64,000 bases of DNA from Bacteroidota bacterium. GTDB taxonomy: Bacteria; Bacteroidota; Bacteroidia; Chitinophagales; JADIYW01. Both the position numbers and the translations under genes were made by a program. The stretch is from positions 62,001-126,000 of the forward strand of contig JADIYW010000028.1 of NCBI GenBank assembly GCA_016705125.1. The letters run 5' to 3'. The notes below the pieces were generated by a model, which was given only the letters and a program-made list of their open reading frames with translations, made no database searches and was not told the origin of the DNA. How positions within the stretch are numbered: the stretch's first letter is position 1; each line of letters opens with the position of its first letter. Shown here piece after piece: positions 34,375-42,717 of this stretch.

Positions 34375-35556
34375 TTAATTATAAAGTCTAGCTTTTTCTA
34401 GAGCTTCCTCTTCAAATACTACATCGGTATAATCTTGAATAATATTATAAACGGTATCTCTTTCTAGCGGCTTGCGGCCTGCTCCTTTTATTAATTTTAC
34501 CAACTGATAAGTACTCATGGTAGGTGTTTGCTCTTCAGCACCAGCCATGCTATAAATTTTAGTCGTATCATCTATTGTACCGTCAATATCGTTAACACCA
34601 AAATTCAAACTCAATTGGGCGGTTTCTCTACCAATCATTGGCCAATAGGCTTTTACATGGTCAAAATTATCCAAAAATATTCTGGCTATTGCATAAGTTC
34701 GTAAGTCTTCAATAATAGAAACCTCTGGAATATCCGACATTTGATTGTCGCCATTTCTAAATTTAAGGGGAATAAATGTATTAAAACCACCAGTTTTATC
34801 TTGTAAATTCCTCAGTCGGCTCATGTGGTCAATTCGGTGTTCATATTTTTCGATATGACCGTACAGCATGGTTGCATTTGATGGCATACCCAATTTATGC
34901 GCCTCTTCATGGATTTCAAGCCATTGTGCGCTTGTACATTTGTCTTCACAAATTTGGTTTCTTATTCCTTCATCAAAAATTTCAGCGCCACCACCAGGCA
35001 AGGAATTCTGACCACAATCTTTTAGGTATGCCAAACCTTCTGTATAGCTCATTTTTGCTTTTCGACACATGTATTCCAACTCTACAGCAGTAAATGCTTT
35101 TACATGAATATCTGGTCTAATTGCTTTAACTTTTTGTATTAATTCGCCAAAAAAATGAATGCCCATTTTGGGATGAACACCACCCACAATATGCACTTCT
35201 GTTACAGGTTTATCTTTATAAGATTCAACAATATTAAGCATGTCTTGCATACTGTATTCCCAGCCTTCCTCTTTATGTTTTAAAAGCCTCGAATAGGCGC
35301 AAAACTTGCAATCGAAAACACAAATATTGGTTGGTTCGATGTGAAAATTTCGATTAAAATAAGTATTGTCACCATGTTTTTTGTTTCTTATAAAATTTGC
35401 CAAACTTCCCACTAAACCTAAATCGGCTTCATAATACAATGCAATACCTTCCTCCTCAGAAATCCTTTCTCCATTTAATACTTTATTTGAAATGGATAAT
35501 AATTTGGGGCTTAAAATTATGTTGTTTATTATCGATTGTGTAGCTAGATTTTCCAT
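34375..35556 (-). CDS. mqnE: Aminofutalosine synthase (radical SAM), menaquinone biosynthesis
   Basis: A 393-residue radical-SAM enzyme. The 4Fe-4S cysteines are Cys79, Cys83 and Cys86 in TNICVFDCKFCAYSR (C-x3-C-x2-C). GWEYSMQDML, VHIVGGVHPKMGIHFF, and LPGGGAEIFDEGIRNQIC are typical of MqnE. It would link chorismate-derived 3-[(1-carboxyvinyl)oxy]benzoate with S-adenosylmethionine in the futalosine route to menaquinone. No other mqn genes are in the window. Confidence 0.92.
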   Translation of the reverse strand: MENLATQSIINNIILSPKLLSISNKVLNGERISEEEGIALYYEADLGLVGSLANFIRNKKHGDNTYFNRNFHIEPTNICVFDCKFCAYSRLLKHKEEGWEYSMQDMLNIVESYKDKPVTEVHIVGGVHPKMGIHFFGELIQKVKAIRPDIHVKAFTAVELEYMCRKAKMSYTEGLAYLKDCGQNSLPGGGAEIFDEGIRNQICEDKCTSAQWLEIHEEAHKLGMPSNATMLYGHIEKYEHRIDHMSRLRNLQDKTGGFNTFIPLKFRNGDNQMSDIPEVSIIEDLRTYAIARIFLDNFDHVKAYWPMIGRETAQLSLNFGVNDIDGTIDDTTKIYSMAGAEEQTPTMSTYQLVKLIKGAGRKPLERDTVYNIIQDYTDVVFEEEALEKARLYN

Positions 35557-35570
35557 TGCTTTTTTGAGTT

Positions 35571-35655
35571 ATTGGTTGTTTAGTTATTGGTTATTAGTAA
35601 ATAGTAATTAGGCTAAAAAACATTCATCATTTAACATTTACCATTCAACATTATT
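35571..35655. repeat. Degenerate low-complexity inverted repeat
   Basis: GTTATTGGTTGTTTAGTTAT and similar units on the left are answered by CATTCATCATTTAACATTTA and CCATTCAACATT on the right. Same style as 24896-25022. Lies upstream of mqnE. Confidence 0.35.
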
Positions 35656-35722
35656 TAATTCGTTTTCAAATTTAAATCATTAATAGTAATTGTATATAAA
35701 ATTTAAATTAAGTATTGTCCTT

Positions 35723-36847
35723 TTACAAAATCTTAAGCAATTCAACTAAAGCCAAAGACACCATTGTACCTATTGAATAGCCTAAAATTGCGGTAATCAT
35801 ACCTGTTAAAATTACTTCTTTATTGTTAATAGCTGCTGCCAATTGTCCCACAAAAACAGGTCCATAAATTGTTCCTGTGGTTGTCATAATGGTAGTATCA
35901 ACATCTATTTTGAAAATTTTAGCCAAAATAAGTTGATACAAAATAGCCAAACCATAATAGCAAAAAGTAATATAAAATACATCCAAACTCTGACTTAAAA
36001 TATTCGCAAAATTGGCTTTTAATCCAATTAACAAACAAAAAACCAACAAAAGATATTGACCTATTTCATCTGAACACTTTAAAGAACGCACCTTTTTACT
36101 AAAAAAAGCAATTAAAATACTTATAATGGAAATGCTAACTATAATCAAACCCTCTTCCACTTTTCGGTAAAACAAAAAAGAAAGAAGTGCGGCAAAACCG
36201 ACAACAATTATTGCAATCAAAATACTTAATGGATAATCCATCCATTTTTTAGAAAAAGGTTCTTCTAAATTATGATCTAAAGTAATGTTTTCTTCTGGTT
36301 CTTTCCATTCGTAAGGTTTTAGAATGAAACTATATACTTTTTTTCCCAATGCAATTAAAAACAATAAATAAATAGCTCCAATACCAACATCGGCTGATGT
36401 AACCAATAAAAAAATGGTTGAGTCAGCATGCATTGCAATGCCTACTGCGCTCAAATTTACATTTGTTCCAATCAAACTGCCAGTAATCATTCCTAATGTA
36501 GTAATAGCATGCGGCAATTTTTGAAACAAGAAAAAAGTACTAACACAAGCCAATACAACACCCAGAAGTGCTATGAAAATAGACAAAAAAATAGGTTGAA
36601 TATGCTTAATCCATTTTTTTAAATCGGTGGACATCAACAAAAGCGGAATAGCTAAAGGAACTATTATTTGACTCAAATTCGTAAAAACAATATCGGGCAC
36701 CTGAAATAAGCCCAAATTTCCTATTAAAATACCAGTGCCATAACACAAAATAACAGGACTTAAAAATTTATATGTCTTTACTCTATTGGTTGCATAAATA
36801 AAAAAAGCCGGTACTAAAAACAGGAATAAACAAATAAAAAAAATCAA
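35723..36847 (-). CDS. DUF819 family membrane protein
   Basis: A 374-residue polytopic protein with roughly ten hydrophobic helices. Typical DUF819 features: ILCYGTGILIGNLGL, IVPLAIPLLLMSTDLKKWIK, GSLIGTNVNLSAVGIAMHAD, and TTTGTIYGPVFVGQLAAAINNKEVI near the C-terminus. The family is related to YjcL and to sodium-coupled carriers, but substrate is unknown. Starts eight bases after the PLP enzyme stop, likely co-transcribed. Confidence 0.85.
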   Translation of the reverse strand: MIFFICLFLFLVPAFFIYATNRVKTYKFLSPVILCYGTGILIGNLGLFQVPDIVFTNLSQIIVPLAIPLLLMSTDLKKWIKHIQPIFLSIFIALLGVVLACVSTFFLFQKLPHAITTLGMITGSLIGTNVNLSAVGIAMHADSTIFLLVTSADVGIGAIYLLFLIALGKKVYSFILKPYEWKEPEENITLDHNLEEPFSKKWMDYPLSILIAIIVVGFAALLSFLFYRKVEEGLIIVSISIISILIAFFSKKVRSLKCSDEIGQYLLLVFCLLIGLKANFANILSQSLDVFYITFCYYGLAILYQLILAKIFKIDVDTTIMTTTGTIYGPVFVGQLAAAINNKEVILTGMITAILGYSIGTMVSLALVELLKIL

Positions 36848-36854
36848 AATTGAG

Positions 36855-38315
36855 TTATTTATTTGGCTTTTCAGGTGAATTCAATTCATCTACAAAATCT
36901 AGCACCATTTCCTCTAAAGTACCTGTCCCTTTTAACTCTCCCATCATACCGTACATAGAGGCTTTTCGCTTACTTTCGGCTCCTCCACTACTTTTACCTG
37001 CCATTTTGGTTACTTTTTCAAACATTTCTTTGGACAGAAGTTTATTCATGCCTTTTACTACACCAACTTGTAAGTCCTTTTTTAAGTTATTTAGACTAAA
37101 TCCTTTAGCTTTTTTTACTGAAAACTGTAAATCGTTGAGCAACATTTCTGCCTTTCCAACATGGTGCTGCGTAACAAAAACATGTAATCCAGGTGGTTCA
37201 GTTTGACGATTGATAACCCATCCCAAAATGGCCATTTCATCAGCAATGGTATGAATATCCATTTTTTCGGCACCAAAGGAAAATAAGGTAGCATCAGGAT
37301 TTCCGAAAATTTGCAATTCTGGTATTTCCTTAATCCCATTTATCATTTTTTGCGTTTCGTCCATGGTCGCTTTTGCCATTTTCATAAATCCATTTTCACC
37401 CAAAAAATTTAAAACCGCCCAAGCGGCTGCAATTGCCCCACCAGGACGAGTGCCAGCAAAAGAAGGTGAACCATAAATTCCACCTGTCCAATCCGTCTTA
37501 ATATAAAATTGTTGTTTTCTGATAGATGCATTTTTATACATAATTACTGATGCTCCTTTTGCAGCATACCCATATTTGTGAATATCGGCAGAAATAGAAG
37601 TAACACCCTCCACTCTAAAATCCCAAAGTGGGATAGAGTATCCATTTTTTTCAAGAAAGGGCAACATAAAACCACCAACACAAGCATCTACATGACAAAG
37701 TAATTTATGCTTTAGAGCCAAAGCAGCTATTTGTGGTATTGGGTCAACGATTCCCTGCGGGTATTGTGGCGCAGAACCAACTAAAAGCACGGTTCGTTTA
37801 TTTATGGCCTTTTCCATTAATGCCAAATCGGGTTTGAAGGCATTATCTAAGGGTATATCTACAGCCTTAAGACCAAAGAAATGACATGCTTTATGAAATG
37901 CTGGATGCACCGAAACAGGTAGAATCACTTCTGGAATGCCTTCCATTTTTAATACGTTTTTGGCGTATTCTCTTGCCGACAACAGAGCCATCATTATGCT
38001 TTCCGTACCACCAGATGTCATTACACCTGTGGCATCATCTCCTCCATTAAATAAATTTGCACACATGGAAATAATATCCGTTTCCATTTTTCTAAGCCCA
38101 GGAAAAACAGCTGGATTGAGCCCATTTGCCGACATATATTTTGTGTATGCCAATTGAATTACTTCATATACTTCATCGCCTGGATAAAAAACGTATCCAA
38201 AAAATTTACCCGACTTCCAGTCTAAATCTTTAGTTTGGAATTCATCAAGCTGTTTTAAGATGGCATCTTTACTCAAACCATCTTTTTGCATAAAAATTTC
38301 ATTTTTTCGCTCCAT
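36855..38315 (-). CDS. Sphingosine-1-phosphate lyase-like PLP-dependent enzyme
   Basis: A 486-residue fold-type I PLP enzyme of the group II decarboxylase/S1P lyase branch. Key features: GVMTSGGTESIMMALLSARE (97-116), CHVDACVGGFMLPF with Asp210 contacting the pyridine nitrogen, and ADIHKYGYAAKGASV with Lys247 as the Schiff-base lysine. The DIHKYGYAxKG motif matches eukaryotic S1P lyases and bacterial homologues. Bacteroidota make sphingolipids, so cleavage of a phosphorylated sphingoid base is a plausible role; a glutamate/aspartate decarboxylase-like role is the alternative. A C-terminal basic tail is extra. Start could also be Met9. Confidence 0.82.
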   Translation of the reverse strand: MERKNEIFMQKDGLSKDAILKQLDEFQTKDLDWKSGKFFGYVFYPGDEVYEVIQLAYTKYMSANGLNPAVFPGLRKMETDIISMCANLFNGGDDATGVMTSGGTESIMMALLSAREYAKNVLKMEGIPEVILPVSVHPAFHKACHFFGLKAVDIPLDNAFKPDLALMEKAINKRTVLLVGSAPQYPQGIVDPIPQIAALALKHKLLCHVDACVGGFMLPFLEKNGYSIPLWDFRVEGVTSISADIHKYGYAAKGASVIMYKNASIRKQQFYIKTDWTGGIYGSPSFAGTRPGGAIAAAWAVLNFLGENGFMKMAKATMDETQKMINGIKEIPELQIFGNPDATLFSFGAEKMDIHTIADEMAILGWVINRQTEPPGLHVFVTQHHVGKAEMLLNDLQFSVKKAKGFSLNNLKKDLQVGVVKGMNKLLSKEMFEKVTKMAGKSSGGAESKRKASMYGMMGELKGTGTLEEMVLDFVDELNSPEKPNK

Positions 38316-38369
38316 AAAATTTACATATTAAAACGAATATAAATCTTTTTACAAAGAATTACGAATTTA

Positions 38370-38530
38370 TACCAATTATAACTACAAAATAGTCCATTCT
38401 GCTCGTTCTTTTTTCCCAATAATACTTCAAAAAATAGTTCCGTATCAATCTGATATGCAACAATTTTTTTTATTTTCTTGGCAAAAAAATAAAGTCGCAT
38501 TTATGAACTATTTCATAATTATAGTTGGTA
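38370..38530 (-). mobile_element. MITE-like element, copy 2 (161 bp)
   Basis: Same element as at 7847-8006 in the opposite orientation, with few substitutions inside. Its end at 38508-38530 supplies the last seven codons and stop of the TauE/SafE gene. No transposase is encoded. Confidence 0.8.
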
Positions 38531-39263
38531 TTAGTTTATTCAGTGTAGTAAAAATCAACAAAAAACCAATGATTAAAAGAAAATAATTAATGTATTTTTC
38601 GAAGACTTGAGGTTTCATTTTTCTATTCAATTTTCCACCAATAAAGATGGCGAATACCAAACCAGGCAATGCGTACAGAACCATTTTCAAAACGTCATTA
38701 GTAAGGACATCTGAAGTATAGAAACCAAATAATGCTAAAAAATTTGTAGGTAAAAAATAAGCTTGTAAAGTAGCAACAAATTTTTTTGGTGGCCATTTTT
38801 TGAGTGTTCCAAAAATGACAACTGCAGGGCCACTCATATTAAAAGCGCCACTCATTATTCCACCCAAAAAACCAAACGGAATACCATACCAATCTTTTTT
38901 CAAAACAATATTGCCTTTGTAAAAAATTTTGAAAATAGAAATAAAAATAATAACTCCAGCCAAACCCAATCTTGAATATAAATCATTGCCATTTTTGAGA
39001 AAATAAACGCCTATTGGAACACCTAAAAATGAACCAAAAACCAAATATATTGCGTCTTTCCAAGCTAATGATTTTGCTTCCTTTATAATCAGCGTAACTG
39101 ACAAAATCAAGCCCGTCATACACATAAAAGGAGTAGCTATTTTGAGCGGCAAAAAGGTGGATAAAATAGGAATGGCAAGCATTGAATCACCAAAACCAAA
39201 TGTGCAAAAAACGATGGAAGCAAAGAAATTTATTATAACGGCAAAATAGAGTAAATTTTCCAT
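38508..39263 (-). CDS. Sulfite exporter TauE/SafE family permease
   Basis: A 251-residue inner-membrane protein with about eight hydrophobic helices. Two related halves: VIINFFASIVFCTFGFGDSMLAIPIL at the N-terminus and GFLGGIMSGAFNMSGPAVVIFG in the middle, the double motif of this family. Substrates elsewhere include sulfite, sulfoacetate and taurine-derived anions; not determinable here. Its C-terminal residues IPTIIMK and stop codon are encoded by the terminal repeat of the adjoining MITE, so the original terminus has been replaced. The DCC gene is three bases upstream. Confidence 0.87.
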   Translation of the reverse strand: MENLLYFAVIINFFASIVFCTFGFGDSMLAIPILSTFLPLKIATPFMCMTGLILSVTLIIKEAKSLAWKDAIYLVFGSFLGVPIGVYFLKNGNDLYSRLGLAGVIIFISIFKIFYKGNIVLKKDWYGIPFGFLGGIMSGAFNMSGPAVVIFGTLKKWPPKKFVATLQAYFLPTNFLALFGFYTSDVLTNDVLKMVLYALPGLVFAIFIGGKLNRKMKPQVFEKYINYFLLIIGFLLIFTTLNKLIPTIIMK

Positions 39264-39266
39264 CGT

Positions 39267-39677
39267 TTAATCCAAAAAACGGTTTCTTAACTCGGGAGTA
39301 GGCATCATACAACTTTCATTTTTTCCCCATATTGAATATCTCCTTTTGGCAATTAAATCATAAAAAAAATCTCTTATAAATTTTGGAAAAACAATAAAAA
39401 AATAAAAAAAAGTCCACTTTCCGCCTAAGTTTTTTAACACCTTTAATGCTGCTGTAGACTTCAAAAAAAAAGTTCCATTTTCTATAAGAACAAAAGAATT
39501 AAAATCGGAAGTTGGTAGGTTGTTTTTACTCAAAATTTGTTGTCCAAAATCCGACTGAAGCGAAGCAAATTTAAATATTCCTTTGTCATCATTTTTAATA
39601 ATAAATTGTACGACTCCGTTGCAAAGGTTGCAAACACCATCGAATAAAATTATCTTATCGTTTAAATTATCTTGCAT
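39267..39677 (-). CDS. DCC family (DUF393) thiol-disulfide oxidoreductase-like protein
   Basis: A 136-residue protein with the DCC signature IILFDGVCNLCNGVVQFII, where Cys16-x2-Cys19 could be redox active. Further typical parts are FKFASLQSDFGQQIL and RRYSIWGKNESCMMPTPELRNRFLD. No signal peptide, so probably cytoplasmic. The TauE gene follows three bases downstream. Confidence 0.87.
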   Translation of the reverse strand: MQDNLNDKIILFDGVCNLCNGVVQFIIKNDDKGIFKFASLQSDFGQQILSKNNLPTSDFNSFVLIENGTFFLKSTAALKVLKNLGGKWTFFYFFIVFPKFIRDFFYDLIAKRRYSIWGKNESCMMPTPELRNRFLD

Positions 39678-39727
39678 TTTTTAAAAATTGGAATATTTTA
39701 TCTTTTCCAAACAAAATCTCTAATAAA

Positions 39728-41515
39728 TTAAACCAATGCGCCTACCCTATTTTTTATTTCTTCCAAACTTCCTTTTGGGATGGCCGAAATTAATTTTTTG
39801 GTATACTCTTTCTGTGGATTATTGTATATTTCATCTGAAAGACCCATTTCTTCTATCTTTCCTTTGTTCATCACCACCATTCGGTCGCTCATAAATTTAA
39901 CGACACTTAAATCGTGAGAAATAAAAATATAGGTGAATTTGAATTCCTCTCTTAGGTTAATCAATAGATTGAGTACCTGAGCCTGAACAGAAACGTCTAG
40001 CGCAGATACAGATTCATCGCAGATAATAAATCGAGGATTAAGTGCAAGTGCCCTTGCAATACAAATCCGCTGGCGCTGACCACCAGAAAACTCATGAGGA
40101 TAGCGGTTAAAATGTTCGGGTTTCATATTTACCTTTTCAAGCAATTCAATTACCTTAGCCTTTCTTTCTTTATCATTACCATACTTTTTATGCACTTGCA
40201 TTGGCTCCAATATGGCATTGCCGATGGTTAAGCGTGGATTGAGCGATGAATAGGGGTCCTGAAAAATAATTTGCATGTGTTCGCGCAATTGAATCAATTC
40301 CTTTTGGCCCATAGTTAAAATATCTCGCCCTTCGAATAAGGCTTTACCGCCATAAGGTTCCACCAAACGGAGAATGCTTCTTCCCAAAGTTGTTTTCCCA
40401 CAACCCGATTCCCCAACTAAGCCAAGGGTTTCGCCCTCGTAAACATCAAAACTAATTTCGTCTACTGCTTTTACATACTCTAATGGCTTACCAAAAATAT
40501 TGGTTTTACTAGGAAACCATGTTTTCATTTCCTTTACTTCCAATATTTTTTTACCTGATTGCAAATTTTCAAATCTATCTATGGTTTGTTGTGGGGAAAC
40601 CACCATTTCATCAACTAATGCTTTCATATTAGATGCTAATTCAACCAAAGAACCATCAGCTTCCTCTTTCATAAAATCAGAGATAACAGGCAATTTTCTC
40701 AACCTATTGGCCAATGGTGGTCGACAAGCTAATAAGCCTTTAGTGTATGGATGTTTGGGATTCTCAAAAATATCAACAACATTTCCCTGCTCTACAATTT
40801 TGCCTTTATACATAACAATTACTCTATCGGCAATTTCGCCAATAACGCCCAAATCATGCGTAATAAAAATAGTACTCATGCCATTTTCTTTACTCAAGTT
40901 TGAAATGAGCTCAAGTATGGTCTTTTGCACTGTAACATCTAATGCAGTAGTCGGCTCATCAGCAATTAATACTCTAGGATTGCAACTCATAGCCATTGCA
41001 ATCATCACTCTTTGCTTTTGTCCACCCGAAAGTTGGTGGGGATATGCATTTAAAATCCTTGATGGATTAGGCAATTTCACCTTTTCAAATAAAACAAGTG
41101 TTTTTTCCTCTGCTTCCTTTCTGCCTACTTTTTGGTGTAACATAATTGCCTCCATTACCTGATTTCCACAAGTAAATACAGGATTTAAAGAAGTCATTGG
41201 TTCTTGAAAAATCATGGATATCTCATTTCCACGAATAGACCGCATTTCCTTTTCCTCTATTTTAGCTAAATCAATAACACCATTTTTTTCGTGGTGGTAA
41301 AGTATTTGCCCTCCTGAAATTCTACCTGGTGGATTTGGAATTAATCTCATTATCGACAAAGAGGTAACCGATTTCCCTGAACCTGATTCGCCAACAATAC
41401 CTACAATTTCACCCCTTTTAATATCAAACGAAACATTATCTACTGCCTTAACTATACCATTTTCGGTATTAAATTCGGTACAAAGATTCTTTACTTCAAT
41501 TATATTATCAACCAT
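39728..41515 (-). CDS. Fused oligopeptide/dipeptide ABC transporter ATPase (DppD-DppF type)
   Basis: A 595-residue protein with two complete ABC cassettes. First: Walker A GESGSGKS, signature LSGGQKQR, Walker B VLIADEPTTALD. Second: Walker A GESGCGKT, signature FSGGQRQR, Walker B FIICDESVSALD. The linker after the first domain (NPKHPYTKGLLACRP) is typical of oligopeptide ATPases. Such fusions (like GsiA or YejF) power peptide or nickel importers. No permease or binding protein is adjacent in the window. Confidence 0.92.
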   Translation of the reverse strand: MVDNIIEVKNLCTEFNTENGIVKAVDNVSFDIKRGEIVGIVGESGSGKSVTSLSIMRLIPNPPGRISGGQILYHHEKNGVIDLAKIEEKEMRSIRGNEISMIFQEPMTSLNPVFTCGNQVMEAIMLHQKVGRKEAEEKTLVLFEKVKLPNPSRILNAYPHQLSGGQKQRVMIAMAMSCNPRVLIADEPTTALDVTVQKTILELISNLSKENGMSTIFITHDLGVIGEIADRVIVMYKGKIVEQGNVVDIFENPKHPYTKGLLACRPPLANRLRKLPVISDFMKEEADGSLVELASNMKALVDEMVVSPQQTIDRFENLQSGKKILEVKEMKTWFPSKTNIFGKPLEYVKAVDEISFDVYEGETLGLVGESGCGKTTLGRSILRLVEPYGGKALFEGRDILTMGQKELIQLREHMQIIFQDPYSSLNPRLTIGNAILEPMQVHKKYGNDKERKAKVIELLEKVNMKPEHFNRYPHEFSGGQRQRICIARALALNPRFIICDESVSALDVSVQAQVLNLLINLREEFKFTYIFISHDLSVVKFMSDRMVVMNKGKIEEMGLSDEIYNNPQKEYTKKLISAIPKGSLEEIKNRVGALV

Positions 41516-41668
41516 AAGTTTTATTAATTTGGGTAAAAATAAATATTTTATTTGGGAATAAATTGAAATTTTAAAAATTGATTTCCACTAAAAATATTTT
41601 GAAAAAAAATATGCCTTCCGACATACAGAACAATCAAAAAACAAATCAATAAAACCTACTCTATAGCC

Positions 41669-42667
41669 TTACTTTGGCTTAAATAAACCTTTCACTGCAT
41701 TTTTCACATCCTCCTTTGGATTTGATTTTGGTGGAGCAGGTTTTGGAACAGAATCAGCTGAGGTTGGAGTAGTATTTGGAGCAGATGAATTTGGATTTCC
41801 TGCATTAGGCGTATTATTCTGATTGCTATTAGGCTTTACCAAACCTGGTAAAACTTTGCCCAAACCTTCCTGTACTTTGTCTTTTACTACCTCTTTACCC
41901 TTATCTATAGCCTGATTCTTTAAATCATTTCCAAAGGTTTTCATGACTTCTTTTAAATTGGTACTAATTTTAGGATTTTCGATAGAGCCTTTCATTAAAA
42001 CATCAAATTTTATTGGTGCATTTTCGTCATATTTTACACCAATCGCAGCCAATTTTTTCATTTGCTCATCAATAATTGATTTCATTTCTCCACCAATTTT
42101 ATCCTTAGGCACCGTCATATGAATAACATAATCCATTGTATTGTCGAAACCGTGACTGCCTTCAACATTCATTTTGGTGTCCTTCACTTGGTAATCCATT
42201 GGAGCGAGGTTTACTCTTCCATTTTTAAAACCAATCTTGGCTTTTAAATTAGATAAGTCCATATTTTGCAATTGAGGAATATTCACCACCTTAAGCAATT
42301 CAACAAAAGGCTTAAAAGAATTATCAAGCTGTCCTCTAATCACTAATGCTTCGCCTCCACCTGTAAGTGAGTTAAGCACTGGATTCATGTTTTTATCCAA
42401 TTTTCCATCCAATTCCATTCCGCTCGAGAAAGTACCTGTTATAAATTTAGAAATTGGCGCAATTTTTTGGATTGTGTTGAAAGTTTCAAAAGTTTGCTTT
42501 AGGTTGAAATCATTTATTTTATACGACAATTTAATATCAGGAATACCATGATTTTTGGTTGAATAATAACCGTTTATAACAGTACTACCTCCTAATAAAC
42601 TTGCTGTTACATCTTTAAAAGTAGCCGTTTCGTTGTTTATAGAAATTCCACCGCCCATATTTTTCAA
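41669..42667 (-). CDS. AsmA family protein, C-terminal part (frameshifted)
   Basis: Continues the AsmA-like repeat-rich protein of 42718-44694 after a -1 frame loss at 42734-42737. The frame is open upstream to the break, where it reads PADLNVNLNVNIAQVLYDNIILKN, so the nominal TTG start at 42667 is an artefact. It has TASLLGGSTVINGYYSTKN, the conserved domain ending AAIGVKYDENAPIKFDVLMKGSIENPKI, and a Pro/Asn-rich tail ending KGLFKPK. Repaired, the whole protein is 1008 residues. Confidence 0.8.
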   Translation of the reverse strand: MKNMGGGISINNETATFKDVTASLLGGSTVINGYYSTKNHGIPDIKLSYKINDFNLKQTFETFNTIQKIAPISKFITGTFSSGMELDGKLDKNMNPVLNSLTGGGEALVIRGQLDNSFKPFVELLKVVNIPQLQNMDLSNLKAKIGFKNGRVNLAPMDYQVKDTKMNVEGSHGFDNTMDYVIHMTVPKDKIGGEMKSIIDEQMKKLAAIGVKYDENAPIKFDVLMKGSIENPKISTNLKEVMKTFGNDLKNQAIDKGKEVVKDKVQEGLGKVLPGLVKPNSNQNNTPNAGNPNSSAPNTTPTSADSVPKPAPPKSNPKEDVKNAVKGLFKPK

Positions 42668-42717
42668 AATAATATTATCGTATAAAACCTGAGCAATATT
42701 TACATTTAGGTTGACGT

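Noticed and set aside
34375..35556. Cluster of futalosine menaquinone genes
   Set aside because: Only mqnE is present here; neighbours yraN and DUF819 are unrelated.
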